Assembly (NCBI RefSeq): GCF_001552175.1
Contig: NZ_BCQR01000048.1
Coordinates: 1 to 64,000 of the forward strand
Direction of reading: 5' to 3'
Source: Actinomadura kijaniata NBRC 14229
Lineage (GTDB): Bacteria > Actinomycetota > Actinomycetes > Streptosporangiales > Streptosporangiaceae
Length of the DNA stretch: 64,000 nucleotides
Shown here: positions 54,014-63,733 of the stretch, piece by piece
How the letters are laid out: the number at the start of each line of letters is the position of its first letter
How positions within the stretch are numbered: position 1 is the stretch's first letter
Translations under genes and position numbers: made by a program
Notes under the pieces: generated by a model
What the model saw: only the letters and a program-made list of their open reading frames with translations
The model's database searches: none
What the model was told of the DNA's origin: nothing

Positions 54014-55365
54014 GGGCACCCTTTCTCCCGATCATTGTGACCAGGGACCGCCCGTCCGCCGAAACCCCAGGGTTCGGCGCCGGTGTCCGGTTGTGGTCGC
54101 GTGCCGCGCGGGGGAACGCCGCCGCGCGGCCGGGGGACCTCGGCGGTGAACCCCTCGGAGAGTTCCGCCGCCGACAGCGAGCGCGGGCTCTCCTCCACCG
54201 GCTCGGGCCCGGCGAGGTCGGCCTCGGTGACGCCGAGCTCGTTGAGGCGGCGGGCCGTGACCAGCACGCGGGTCTCCAGCGAGCCCACGGTGCGGTTGTA
54301 GGACTTGATGGCGTTGGTCAGGGAGCGGCCCAGCTCGTCCATGTGGCCGCCCATCGTGCCGAGCCGCTCGTACAGCTCCCGGCCCAGCTCGAACACCGCG
54401 CGGGCGTTGCGGGACAGCGCGGCCTGCTGCCAGGCGTAGGCGGCGGTCCGCAGCATCGTCACCAGCGTCGTGGGGGTCGCGATGTGGACGCGGCGGCGCA
54501 TCGCGTACTCCAGCAGGTGCGGGTCGCGGTCCAGCGCCGGGGCCAGGAACGCCTCGCCCGGCACGAACAGCACCACGAACTCCGGGGTCGGCTGGAACGC
54601 CTGCCAGTACGCCTTGGCCGCCAGCCGGTCCACGTGGTCGCGCAGGTGGCGGGCGTGGGCGTCGAGGCGGTCGCGTTCGGCGGCCGGGTCGTCGGCCCCG
54701 GCGGCGTCCAGGTAGGCGGCCAGGGAGACCTTGGAGTCCACGACGATGTTCTTCCCGTCCGCCAGCCGGACGATCATGTCGGGGCGGATCGCGCCGTCCA
54801 CGGTGCGGGCGCTCGCCTGCTCGTCGAAGTCGCAGTGGGGCGCCATCCCCGCCAGCTCGACGACGCGGCGGAGCTGGAGCTCGCCCCACCGGCCGCGCGC
54901 CTCGGGGCGTTGCAGGGCGCGGACGAGCGTGCGGGTCTCGGCGCGGAGCTGCTCGCCGCTCTGGCGGACGAAGTCGACCTGCTTGGCGAGCATCGCGTGC
55001 GACTCGCGGCGGCCGATCTCGACCTCGCGCAGCTGCTCCTCGACCTTGGCGAGGGTCTCGCGCAGGGGGGCGACCAGGTTCTCGACGGCCTGCTGCCGCC
55101 GCTCCAGCTCGCCCGCCGCCTCGACCCCGGCGGACCTCAGCCGGGCGTCGGCCAGCTCAAGGAAGCGCTGGTTGCTGGCGTCCAGGGCCTTGGCCGAGAG
55201 GTTCTCGAAGTGCTCGGCCATCCGCTCCTCGGCGTAGGCGAGCTTCTCCTCGGCGGCCCGGGCGCGGGCGATCAGCGCGCCCTGGCGGCCGGTCGCCACC
55301 GCGTACCCGACCACGACGCCGAACACGGCCCCCACGAGCAGGGCGGTGAACAGCGCGAGATCCAT
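54010..55365 (-). CDS. rmuC: DNA recombination protein RmuC
   Basis: A 451-residue protein. One N-terminal transmembrane helix (residues 4-24), a long coiled-coil (about 30-170) and the RmuC nuclease-like domain (about 190-370): RGRWGELQLRRVVELAGMA, DMIVRLADGKNIVVDSKVSL, FVVLFVPGEAFLAPAL, and ATPTTLVTMLRTAAYAWQQ. RmuC limits inversions at short inverted repeats in E. coli. The ATG at 55365 gives the standard N-terminus. The C-terminal 70 residues are Pro/Arg-rich and specific to actinomycetes. Confidence 0.9.
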   Translation of the reverse strand: MDLALFTALLVGAVFGVVVGYAVATGRQGALIARARAAEEKLAYAEERMAEHFENLSAKALDASNQRFLELADARLRSAGVEAAGELERRQQAVENLVAPLRETLAKVEEQLREVEIGRRESHAMLAKQVDFVRQSGEQLRAETRTLVRALQRPEARGRWGELQLRRVVELAGMAPHCDFDEQASARTVDGAIRPDMIVRLADGKNIVVDSKVSLAAYLDAAGADDPAAERDRLDAHARHLRDHVDRLAAKAYWQAFQPTPEFVVLFVPGEAFLAPALDRDPHLLEYAMRRRVHIATPTTLVTMLRTAAYAWQQAALSRNARAVFELGRELYERLGTMGGHMDELGRSLTNAIKSYNRTVGSLETRVLVTARRLNELGVTEADLAGPEPVEESPRSLSAAELSEGFTAEVPRPRGGVPPRGTRPQPDTGAEPWGFGGRAVPGHNDREKGCP

Positions 55366-55497
55366 CCGTTCATCGTGACAGCGCGGACGCGCCGCGCTCA
55401 CGCGACGCGCCGGAACGACCCCGCTCCGCGCCAATTAGACTCATCGTTCACTAAGACCCCCCAAGCGGGGCGAAGGCCCCACGGTCGAGGAGCGCGC

Positions 55498-56511
55498 ATG
55501 ACCCTCGGTACCCGTCCGCAGCACGCCCTGCGGCCCATCGCCACCACCCGCGCCGAACGCCGCGTCGCCCGCGTTCTGGCGATGGAGCCGGGAAGCCCGC
55601 CGAGCCTCCAGGCCCGGATCGCCCACCGCGTGATCCGCGCGGTGGGGCGGTCGTTCTGGGAGCGCCTGCCCGACACCGACGCCGGGCTGGTCCGCCTCCA
55701 GCGCGCCACCGACCTGCTGGCCCGCTACGTCCAGAGCGCGCCGCGCGGGGTCGCGTTCGCCCCGCAGCCGCTGCCGCACTGCTCGGCCGAGTGGGTCCGC
55801 GCGGGCGCGCCCGACGAGGACGCGGCCCTGCTCTACCTGCACGGCGGCGGCTACTTCTTCGGCAGCCCCCGCCTGTACCGGCCGTTCACCTGGCGGCTGT
55901 CGGCGGCCACCGCGCGTCCCGTGCTGGCCCTGGACTACCGCCTGGTGCCCGAGCACACCCCGGCCGACGCGTTGCAGGACGCCCTCGACGCCTACGACCT
56001 GTTGCTGGAACGCGGCCACGACCCGTCGCGGATCGTCGTCGGCGGCGACTCGGCGGGCGGCCACCTCACCCTCGCCCTGCTGCTCACGCTCAAGCGGCGG
56101 GAACGGCCGCTGCCCGGCGCCGCGTTCTGCCTGTCGCCGTGGGTGGACCTGATGTGCTCCTCCGAGTCGCACAGCGGCAACGCCCGCACCGACCACCTCA
56201 TCCCGGCCGACAAGCTCGCCTGGCTGGGCCGCCGCTACTGCGAGGGCAGGGCCGAGGACGACGCGCTGTTCGCGCCGCTGAGGGACGACCTGTCCGGCCT
56301 GCCGCCGCTGATGTTCGTGGCCAGCGGCACCGAGATCCTGCGCGACGAGACCCGCGACGCCGCCGAACGCGCCCGCGCCGCCGGGGTCGAGACCGTCTAC
56401 CAGGAGTGGGACGACCTCGTCCACGTCTTCCCGGTCTTCTGCGACTTCATCCCCGAGGGCAAGGCGGCGTTCCGGCACATCGCGGAGTTCCTGCGGCGTT
56501 TCGGGGCCTGA
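55498..56511 (+). CDS. Alpha/beta hydrolase, hormone-sensitive-lipase family esterase
   Basis: A 337-residue hydrolase of family IV. The oxyanion-hole motif is LHGGGYFFG, the nucleophile elbow GGDSAGGHL, and the C-terminal catalytic Asp and His are expected in TEILRDETRD and DLVHVFPVF. No signal peptide, so it is cytoplasmic and likely acts on short-chain acyl esters. The ATG at 55498 follows GAGGAG at 6 bases. It is divergent from rmuC. Confidence 0.87.
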   Translation: MTLGTRPQHALRPIATTRAERRVARVLAMEPGSPPSLQARIAHRVIRAVGRSFWERLPDTDAGLVRLQRATDLLARYVQSAPRGVAFAPQPLPHCSAEWVRAGAPDEDAALLYLHGGGYFFGSPRLYRPFTWRLSAATARPVLALDYRLVPEHTPADALQDALDAYDLLLERGHDPSRIVVGGDSAGGHLTLALLLTLKRRERPLPGAAFCLSPWVDLMCSSESHSGNARTDHLIPADKLAWLGRRYCEGRAEDDALFAPLRDDLSGLPPLMFVASGTEILRDETRDAAERARAAGVETVYQEWDDLVHVFPVFCDFIPEGKAAFRHIAEFLRRFGA

Positions 56512-56570
56512 TGACGGGGGGCCGCCGCGTGTTCCCCCGGGCGACGGCCACCGCCGCTCCGGGGGGACCA

Positions 56571-56576
56571 TAAACT
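56571..56576 (+). promoter_or_regulatory. -10 box of ychF (leaderless)
   Basis: TAAACT lies 8 bases before the GTG at 56585, without a ribosome-binding site. Confidence 0.5.
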
Positions 56577-56584
56577 TGACGGCC

Positions 56585-57676
<1,092 letters not shown>

Positions 57677-58156
57677 CCCCCGGCGGCGAAGGACCGGCGG
57701 GCCGGGTGGTCGTACGGCTCGCCGGCGATGGCGCGCGCCCTCGTGCGCGGGTGCGCGAGCGGCGCGGAAACGCCCGTATGTTGCGGTGTATGTAGCAGAA
57801 TGTAACGAATGGGGCAGAGTGTCGGGTTCTTGGGCAAGAAATTCCGTGCCACCCCGTGAGACGGTGACCAAACACCGTCCACTCCGCCGCGCTTGTGGTG
57901 GGACACCCCGCGCGCACCCTTCGGCGGCTCGGGTACTGGATCGTCACCGTTTGGCAATCTTCCCTGTTCCCACCGAGGTGGATTGCATTATCCACAACCG
58001 CGTGCCGGGACTGTGCTTGGGCGCGATGCGCTGGAACAATTGACGCTCGTGGTTACGCTGGGCCCGAGATGGGTTCGGAAGGACCACAGGTAGGCAGCAG
58101 ACAGCACACCGGACATCACCGCGCCGACCGGGGGCGGAGGCGCGAGCGGAGGCAGG
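57677..58156. other. 480-base gap before the conjugation-like operon
   Basis: The stretch is less GC-rich than its surroundings, especially 57775-57860. Short open frames are present but lack ribosome-binding sites, families and codon bias. A single TTATCCACA (DnaA-box consensus) occurs at 57988-57996. GGAGG at 58148-58152 is the ribosome-binding site of the next gene. No promoter could be fixed with confidence. Confidence 0.5.
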
Positions 58157-59173
58157 ATGGCTCGCAGGTCGGCCGTGGAGCACGGCCGTGACACCGCCGT
58201 GGTCGAGGAGGCGGCGGGCGACCGCGCCCTCGACCCGTGGGACGCGCCCGACCAGGGCCGCCGGTGGGACGAGCCCGAGCAGGGACGTCGCCGGGGCCGG
58301 GGTGGCGGCCGCTGGGGCGGCGCCGGGGGCCGCATGTGGGTGTGGATCGGCCGCGCCATCCTCTGGTCGGTGCTGCTGGTCATCCTCGTCAACGGCATCC
58401 GCGCCCCGTTCGAACGCTTCACCGCCGACTCCGGGCCGTCCTCCGGCGGCACCGCCGCCACCGCCGCGGCGGGCTTCCCCACCGGCGAGGCCGGAGCGTT
58501 CGCGACGCGGTTCGCGCACGTCTACCTCAACTACGACCAGCGGAACGCCGGAGCCCGCGAGAACCAGCTGCGGCAGTTCCTGCCCGAGGGCACCGACGGA
58601 CGGTTCGGCTGGAACGGCGCCGGGCAGCTCTCGGTCCAGTCCGTCCAGATGGCGGGCGTCCAGGTCCACGACGCGCACAACGCGACCGTCACCGTCCTCG
58701 CGCACGGCGGCGACAAGTGGTTCCGCCTCGCCGTCCCGGTGTACGCCGACAAGGGCGCGCTCGTCGTCTCCGGCAAGCCCGCCCTGCTTCCCCAGCCCGC
58801 CCGCGCGACCCTCCCGCAGCCGGGTGTCCGCGAACGCGACGAGGCCCTGGAGAACGAGCTCAAGACGGCGCTCGGCTCGTTCTTCGAGGCCTACGCCCAG
58901 GGCAACCAGGAGACGCTCGCCCGGTTCTCCGCCGGACCCGCGATCCAGGGTCTCGGCGGAGCGGTGACCTACACCCCCACGTCGGTCCAGCAGGTCGTCG
59001 CCCCCCGGGGCGCGGCGGACCAGCGGACCGTCACCGTCACCGTCGCCTGGCAGATCCCGGGCGGCTCCGCCGGTGGCACCCTGGAGCAGGACTACCGGCT
59101 GGACATGGTCAGGAAGGGCGGCACCTGGTACGTGAAGGACATCCGCGGCACCACCGAGCCCAACGCAACATGA
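58157..59173 (+). CDS. TcpC-like conjugal transfer protein
   Basis: A 338-residue membrane-anchored protein. A charged cytoplasmic N-terminus (about 55 residues, Gly/Arg-rich) leads to one transmembrane helix (WIGRAILWSVLLVILVNGI, about 59-78) and an extracytoplasmic part with two NTF2-like domains (ATRFAHVYLNYDQRNAGARE and LGSFFEAYAQGNQETLARFS). This is the architecture of TcpC of pCW3 and Orf13 of Tn916, related to VirB8, which scaffolds type IV secretion channels. The ATG at 58157 follows GGAGG closely. First gene of the operon. Confidence 0.75.
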   Translation: MARRSAVEHGRDTAVVEEAAGDRALDPWDAPDQGRRWDEPEQGRRRGRGGGRWGGAGGRMWVWIGRAILWSVLLVILVNGIRAPFERFTADSGPSSGGTAATAAAGFPTGEAGAFATRFAHVYLNYDQRNAGARENQLRQFLPEGTDGRFGWNGAGQLSVQSVQMAGVQVHDAHNATVTVLAHGGDKWFRLAVPVYADKGALVVSGKPALLPQPARATLPQPGVRERDEALENELKTALGSFFEAYAQGNQETLARFSAGPAIQGLGGAVTYTPTSVQQVVAPRGAADQRTVTVTVAWQIPGGSAGGTLEQDYRLDMVRKGGTWYVKDIRGTTEPNAT

Positions 59174-59244
59174 GAGGTCGCGACGTGACAGCACACCGGG
59201 GCGCACCCCCCGCACCACCCCGCGACCCAGGAAGGTAACCGTCG

Positions 59245-59529
59245 ATGCTGCACCACATCATGGCGTCGATTCCCCACGAGGTTCTGGCGGCGCCGAACGA
59301 CGACCTGAAGACCGACCAGCTGGCCGACTGGCTGCGCGGCATCTTCGGGCCGCTGTTCCTGGTGATCGTCTCCATTGTGGCGATCTTCTTTCTCTTCACC
59401 CGCGAGATCACCCGCTTCGTGCAGTTCATCCTGCTGGCGGTCGGTATCGGGGTGGTGTTCTACGTGCCCAACATCATCGAGACCACGGCCAAGGCGATCG
59501 CCAAGGCGCTCGGAGTGGAACTGAGCTGA
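59245..59529 (+). CDS. Small membrane protein of the conjugation-like operon
   Basis: A 94-residue protein with two predicted helices (about 35-53 and 57-77) and a polar N-terminus. Position, size and topology recall TcpD or VirB2/TrbC-type subunits, but no sequence motif proves it. The ATG at 59245 follows GGAAGG at about 9 bases. It sits between TcpC-like and TcpE-like genes, the same place as small components in Tn916-type systems. Confidence 0.65.
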   Translation: MLHHIMASIPHEVLAAPNDDLKTDQLADWLRGIFGPLFLVIVSIVAIFFLFTREITRFVQFILLAVGIGVVFYVPNIIETTAKAIAKALGVELS

Positions 59530-59589
59530 CCGGCGGACGCGGCGGTTCCCGAGGCGACACTGTGCTCGCACGGTTAGGGGAGTAGGGGC

Positions 59590-62500
59590 GTGGATCTACC
59601 CACGTACACGAACATCTGGCGCATCGAGAAGCGGCTGTACAAGCTGTACGACCTGCGACTCCCGATGCCCTTGCCGCTCGTGCAGATCGGCGTGTTCGCG
59701 GGTGTGTTCGTGCCGTGGATCGTGCTGCTGAGGGTGGTGGGCATCCCGTTCGCCACCCCGTGGCACGTGCTGTACATCGTTCCGCCGGGCATCCTGACCT
59801 GGCTGGCCACCCGCCCGGTCATCGAGGGCAAACGCCTGACCGAGCTGCTGCTCTCCCAGTACCGCTACCTCGCCGAGCCGCGCACCTGGTGCCGCCTGAC
59901 CCCGATCCGGGAGCCCCGCGAGGTCGTGGTGGTGGCCCGGGTCTGGCGCCGTGCCGAGCCGGTGGCCGTTCCCAAGGCGGAGAAGAAGGCCCGCCGCAAG
60001 AAGGCCGCCGCGTTGGTGGAGGAGACCCCCGTCCCGCAGGGAGCGGGCCGCCTCGCCCCGTCCCCGGCGACGGCGTCGGCCCCCCTCCCGCTGACGGAGT
60101 ACGCGGCCGAACACGTGGCGTTCGAGGGCACGAGCACGAACGTCCACGTCGCCCCCGAGCCCGCCGCCCCCCCACCCCAGACCGCGTACGCCGAGGCGAC
60201 ACCGGAGCACGAGGACAAGCGGCGCGGCATGCCGTGGCGGCGCGGCGCACGCCGCGCCGAGCCCGAGACGACCGGCTCCTTCACCGCGGAGGGCCCGTAC
60301 GGCCCCACCCCCGATCCGGCGGTTCCCGCCGCGCGGCCGGAGGCCGACCTCCAGCACCCGCCCGCGACGCCGCAGTTCGAGCAGCCCGCGCAGGGCGGTT
60401 CCACGGGCACGGGCAAGCGGGCGTTCGCATCGGGCGTGCGCCGCCCCGGAGGCTCGGTGGACTTCTGGAAGGCCGTCGCCCCGCCCGGACAGGAGCCCGC
60501 CGCCGAAGCACCGGCGACCACCCCGGCCCCGGCCACCCGCCCGGACATCCCGCAGCAGCCGTCCGACACCGCGCCCGACGTCCCGGCGCCGGAGTTCAAC
60601 GGCGAACCCGGCGACGTGAAGGTGGCGGGCCACCGCAACCCACAGCCCGCCGCGCCCGAGAGCGCCGAGCCAGGCGCCCCGCAGGCGCCCGAAACCCCGG
60701 CGGACACCGCGAGCCCCGACGTCCCACAACACTTCGAGCAGCCCGCCACGCCGTCGCACGAGGACCAGCGGGCGGCCGGTGCCCCAGCGGATGCCGCGCG
60801 TTCCGAGATCCCGCAGCCCGCCGCACGTGAGGGCGCCGCACAAGGTGAGTCGCAGCCCGGCGGCCCGCAGGTGGCCGGGGTCTCGGCGGACGCCGCGAGT
60901 TCCGAGATCCCGCAGCCTGGACGGCAGCCCGCCGCACGGGAGCGCGTCGCGCAGGGTGAGTCGCAGCCCGGCGGCCCGCAGGCGGCAGGCGTGTCGGCGG
61001 ACGCTGCGAGTTCCGGTTCGCCGCAGCCGGGCGGTTTGCCGGAGGAGGGTGTGCAGCCGACGGGAGCGAACGTTACGCGTCCCGAGGTTCCGCAGCGTTC
61101 CGAGCAGCCTGGCGCGCCGTCGCAGGAGGACTGGCGAGTGGCCGGAGCTCCGACGGATGTCGCGCGTTCCGAGATCCCGCAAACCACGCAGCCCGCCGCA
61201 CAGGAGCGCGTCGCGCAGGGTGAGTCGCAGCCGGTCGGTCTGCCGGAGGAGAGCGCGCAGCCGACGGGAGCGGACGTCACGCGTCCCGAGGTTCCGCAGC
61301 GTTCCGAGCAGCCTGGCGCGCCGTCGCAGGAGGACCAGCGCGTGGCCAGTGCCCCGGCGGACGTGGCGCGTGCGGAGGTTCCGCAGCCTACGCAGCGGCC
61401 TGTCGCGCAGGGTGAGTCGCAGCCCGGTGACTCGCAGGTGGCCGGGGTTCCGGTCGACGCCGCGAGTCCTGGTGCGCCGCAGCCGGGTGGATCCAGTGCC
61501 ACGCGTCCCGACGCTCCGCAATCTGCTCGGCAGCCCGCCGCGCGGGGTGAGTCGCAGGCTGGTGACTCGCGGGTGGTCGGTGTCCCGGCGGATGCCGCGA
61601 GTTCCGACGTTCCGGAGCGTTCCGAGCAGCCTGCCGCGCCGCCGGTGGGGGACCGGTGGGTGGCCGGGGCTTCGGCGGATGCCGCGCGTCCCGAGGCGCC
61701 GCAGCCGGGCGGTCTGCCGGAGGAGGGTGCGCAGCGGAGTGATGTGAACGCGACGCGGTTCGACATCCCGCAGCGACCCTCTGCGCAGCCTGCCGCCGCG
61801 CAGGAAGGGGGCGCTCGGACGGGTGGTCCTTCGGAAGGCGCGCAGCGGAGTGACGTGAACGCCACGCGGTTCGACATCCCGCAGCGCTCCGAGCAGCCTG
61901 CCGCGCCTCCGCCCGCTGCCGCGCAGGAGGGGGACGCTCAGGGGCGGGTGCCTCAGGCCGAGGACCGGCGGGTCTCCGGGGGCGGGTGGCCGCCCGCGCA
62001 GAACCGGCGGGACGCTCCCCAGGCCCCCGGTGCGGAGCAGGGGGCGCGGCCGCCCGCGTCCACGCGGCCCGACATCCCGCAGAGGCCTCAGCAGGGCGGC
62101 GACGTCCGGCCGCCCGCGCCCACCCGGCCCGACATCCCCATGGTCCCCGGGGCCTTCGGGAAGCAGGGCGGGGGCGAGCCCACCCGGCCCGAGATCCCGC
62201 GGCCGGAGCAGCCCGCGGCGGGGGGACTGCCGCCCGCCGCGCCGCCGCCTCCCGGGCAGAACGCCACCGGCCGGCCCATCGGGCGGCACCCCGCCGGACG
62301 CAAGCGCGGCGCCGACCCGAACGCCGGGCAGCAGGGCCAGCAGCAGGGGGAGCAGCCCAAGGCCCCCAAGCCCTGGTCCGAGGGGCTGGCCAAGCCGCCC
62401 AAGCCCGCCCGTACCGACGCCATGGTGTGGCCGCCCGTTCCCGAGCCGCGCGCCGAGGGCGACAGCGGCGGGCACCGGCTGCCCACCCAGCCGGAGCACC

Positions 62501-63549
62501 ACCACCCCCACATGGAGCCGCCCGAGCCCGGCGACCAGGCGGAGGTCCCGCCGCGGGAGGGACGCTCCGGGCCCGCGCAGCCGGTGAAGCAGCCGCCGCG
62601 GCCCCGGCCGCTGCCGCCGCCCCCGTCCCCGCCGCCGTCCGAGCCCGCGATCACGCCGCCCGACCCCGAGCACGAGGTCACCGGCGGCGGGCTGCGCCGG
62701 CTCATCCACGCGGTCGGCGGGCACAGCGAGGCCGACGCCGAGTACGAGATGCGGCTCCAGCAGCCCTTCCACGGCACCCGGCACATCGTGGTGCTCGGAT
62801 GCACCGGCGGCGCGGGCCAGACCGTGACCACGCTGATGCTCGGGCACACGTTCGCCCAGCACAACGGGGAGCCGGTCGTCGCCGTGGACGTCAACCCCGG
62901 GCCGGGCGCCCTGGCCCGGCGCACCAGGAGCGAGACCAACGAGACCCTCACCGGGCTCATCACCCGCGCCGACCAGATCAACAGCCTGACGGCCATGCGC
63001 CGCTACACCTCGCAGGCCAAGTCCGGGCTCGACGTCATCGCGGCCGGGAAGAACCCGCTCCAGGCGCTCGACGACCGCGACTACGCCCTGGCCGTCCGCA
63101 CGCTCGACCGGTTCTACTCGGTGACGCTGCTGGACACGGCGGCGGCGATCGTCGCGCGGGTGCTGCCGTACGCCGACCACCTCGTTCTCGTCGCCCCGGC
63201 CAGCGGGGACGCGCCCCGCGCGGTGGCGATGACGTTCGAGTGGCTCGACGGGCACGGGTACGCCGACCTGCGGTCGCGCGCGGTGACCGTGATCAACGGT
63301 GTCAGCCGCCGCAGCATGGATGATGTTGAACAAGCCGAGGCGGTCGCACGGGGCCGTTGCCGCGCGCTGGTGCGCATCCCGTGGGACGATCATCTCAGCA
63401 TGGACCGCGCGCCGCGCAACGAGCTGAAGTCGTTGCGGGCGCCGACGCGGCGTGCCTATCTTGCCCTCGCCGGTGTGGTCGCCGGCGGGTTCACCGTCGT
63501 GCCCGAGCGTTACCAGGAGCTTCAGCAGGAGCAGGAGGCCACTCGATGA
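59590..63549 (+). CDS. TcpE-like domain fused through a Pro-rich repeat region to a ParA/MinD-like domain
   Basis: A 1319-residue protein. Residues 1-115 form a TcpE-like (PrgI-type) two-helix membrane domain (IWRIEKRLYKLYDLRLPMPL, then VQIGVFAGVFVPWIVLLRV). Residues about 130-1020 are a disordered Pro/Ala/Gln region in which RPDIPQ/RPEVPQ-type hexapeptides recur at least fifteen times. Residues about 1055-1300 form a ParA/MinD-like domain (VVLGCTGGAGQTVTTLMLGH, VVAVDVNPGPGALARR, VTLLDTAAAIVARVLPYADH). The deviant Walker A has Q1077 in place of the P-loop lysine, so ATP hydrolysis is doubtful. The GTG at 59590 follows AGGGGAG. TcpE is separate from the ATPase in Tn916, so the fusion is notable. 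Confidence 0.75.
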   Translation: MDLPTYTNIWRIEKRLYKLYDLRLPMPLPLVQIGVFAGVFVPWIVLLRVVGIPFATPWHVLYIVPPGILTWLATRPVIEGKRLTELLLSQYRYLAEPRTWCRLTPIREPREVVVVARVWRRAEPVAVPKAEKKARRKKAAALVEETPVPQGAGRLAPSPATASAPLPLTEYAAEHVAFEGTSTNVHVAPEPAAPPPQTAYAEATPEHEDKRRGMPWRRGARRAEPETTGSFTAEGPYGPTPDPAVPAARPEADLQHPPATPQFEQPAQGGSTGTGKRAFASGVRRPGGSVDFWKAVAPPGQEPAAEAPATTPAPATRPDIPQQPSDTAPDVPAPEFNGEPGDVKVAGHRNPQPAAPESAEPGAPQAPETPADTASPDVPQHFEQPATPSHEDQRAAGAPADAARSEIPQPAAREGAAQGESQPGGPQVAGVSADAASSEIPQPGRQPAARERVAQGESQPGGPQAAGVSADAASSGSPQPGGLPEEGVQPTGANVTRPEVPQRSEQPGAPSQEDWRVAGAPTDVARSEIPQTTQPAAQERVAQGESQPVGLPEESAQPTGADVTRPEVPQRSEQPGAPSQEDQRVASAPADVARAEVPQPTQRPVAQGESQPGDSQVAGVPVDAASPGAPQPGGSSATRPDAPQSARQPAARGESQAGDSRVVGVPADAASSDVPERSEQPAAPPVGDRWVAGASADAARPEAPQPGGLPEEGAQRSDVNATRFDIPQRPSAQPAAAQEGGARTGGPSEGAQRSDVNATRFDIPQRSEQPAAPPPAAAQEGDAQGRVPQAEDRRVSGGGWPPAQNRRDAPQAPGAEQGARPPASTRPDIPQRPQQGGDVRPPAPTRPDIPMVPGAFGKQGGGEPTRPEIPRPEQPAAGGLPPAAPPPPGQNATGRPIGRHPAGRKRGADPNAGQQGQQQGEQPKAPKPWSEGLAKPPKPARTDAMVWPPVPEPRAEGDSGGHRLPTQPEHHHPHMEPPEPGDQAEVPPREGRSGPAQPVKQPPRPRPLPPPPSPPPSEPAITPPDPEHEVTGGGLRRLIHAVGGHSEADAEYEMRLQQPFHGTRHIVVLGCTGGAGQTVTTLMLGHTFAQHNGEPVVAVDVNPGPGALARRTRSETNETLTGLITRADQINSLTAMRRYTSQAKSGLDVIAAGKNPLQALDDRDYALAVRTLDRFYSVTLLDTAAAIVARVLPYADHLVLVAPASGDAPRAVAMTFEWLDGHGYADLRSRAVTVINGVSRRSMDDVEQAEAVARGRCRALVRIPWDDHLSMDRAPRNELKSLRAPTRRAYLALAGVVAGGFTVVPERYQELQQEQEATR

Positions 63550-63683
63550 TCGCCAGCGGACGCGCGCCGGCTGGACCGACCCGCGAGCGGAGCGATCCCG
63601 GCGAGCGGAGAGGGAGCTCGCGGCCGGGGCGACGAGCGACGGCGCGTGCGGCCGCCGGCCGCCGGGTGGAGGCGGGGCGATGA
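63546..63683 (+). CDS. Mini-ORF, 45 aa, translationally coupled
   Basis: Starts with ATG overlapping the preceding TGA as ATGA and ends with TGA that overlaps the next mini-ORF's ATG. The peptide is very basic (Arg-rich, REREDPGE-like then RPGRRATARAAAGRRVEAGR) and has no family. It might be a real small protein or a ribosome ferry; evidence is the junction pattern only. Confidence 0.4.
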   Translation: MIASGRAPAGPTRERSDPGERRGSSRPGRRATARAAAGRRVEAGR

Positions 63684-63733
63684 GCGCCGTACCGGGGAAC
63701 GCGGGGGGCCCGCGACCGGAGGCGGGCCGATGA
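63680..63733 (+). CDS. Mini-ORF, 17 aa, translationally coupled
   Basis: ATG at 63680 overlaps the previous stop (ATGA) and its TGA overlaps the ATG of the VirB4-like gene (ATGA at 63730). Both junctions are preceded by nearly identical strings, GGAGGCGGGGCG and GGAGGCGGGCCG, so each has a strong ribosome-binding site. The peptide may be a leader for coupling rather than a functional product. Confidence 0.35.
   Translation: MSAVPGNAGGPRPEAGR

Noticed and set aside
57988-57996. Chromosomal origin suggested by a DnaA box
   Set aside because: Only one consensus box, with no dnaA/dnaN genes and no box cluster nearby.
57786-58043. 85-codon plus-strand ORF before the TcpC-like gene
   Set aside because: No ribosome-binding site, no codon bias and no recognisable domain; it lies in an AT-richer gap.
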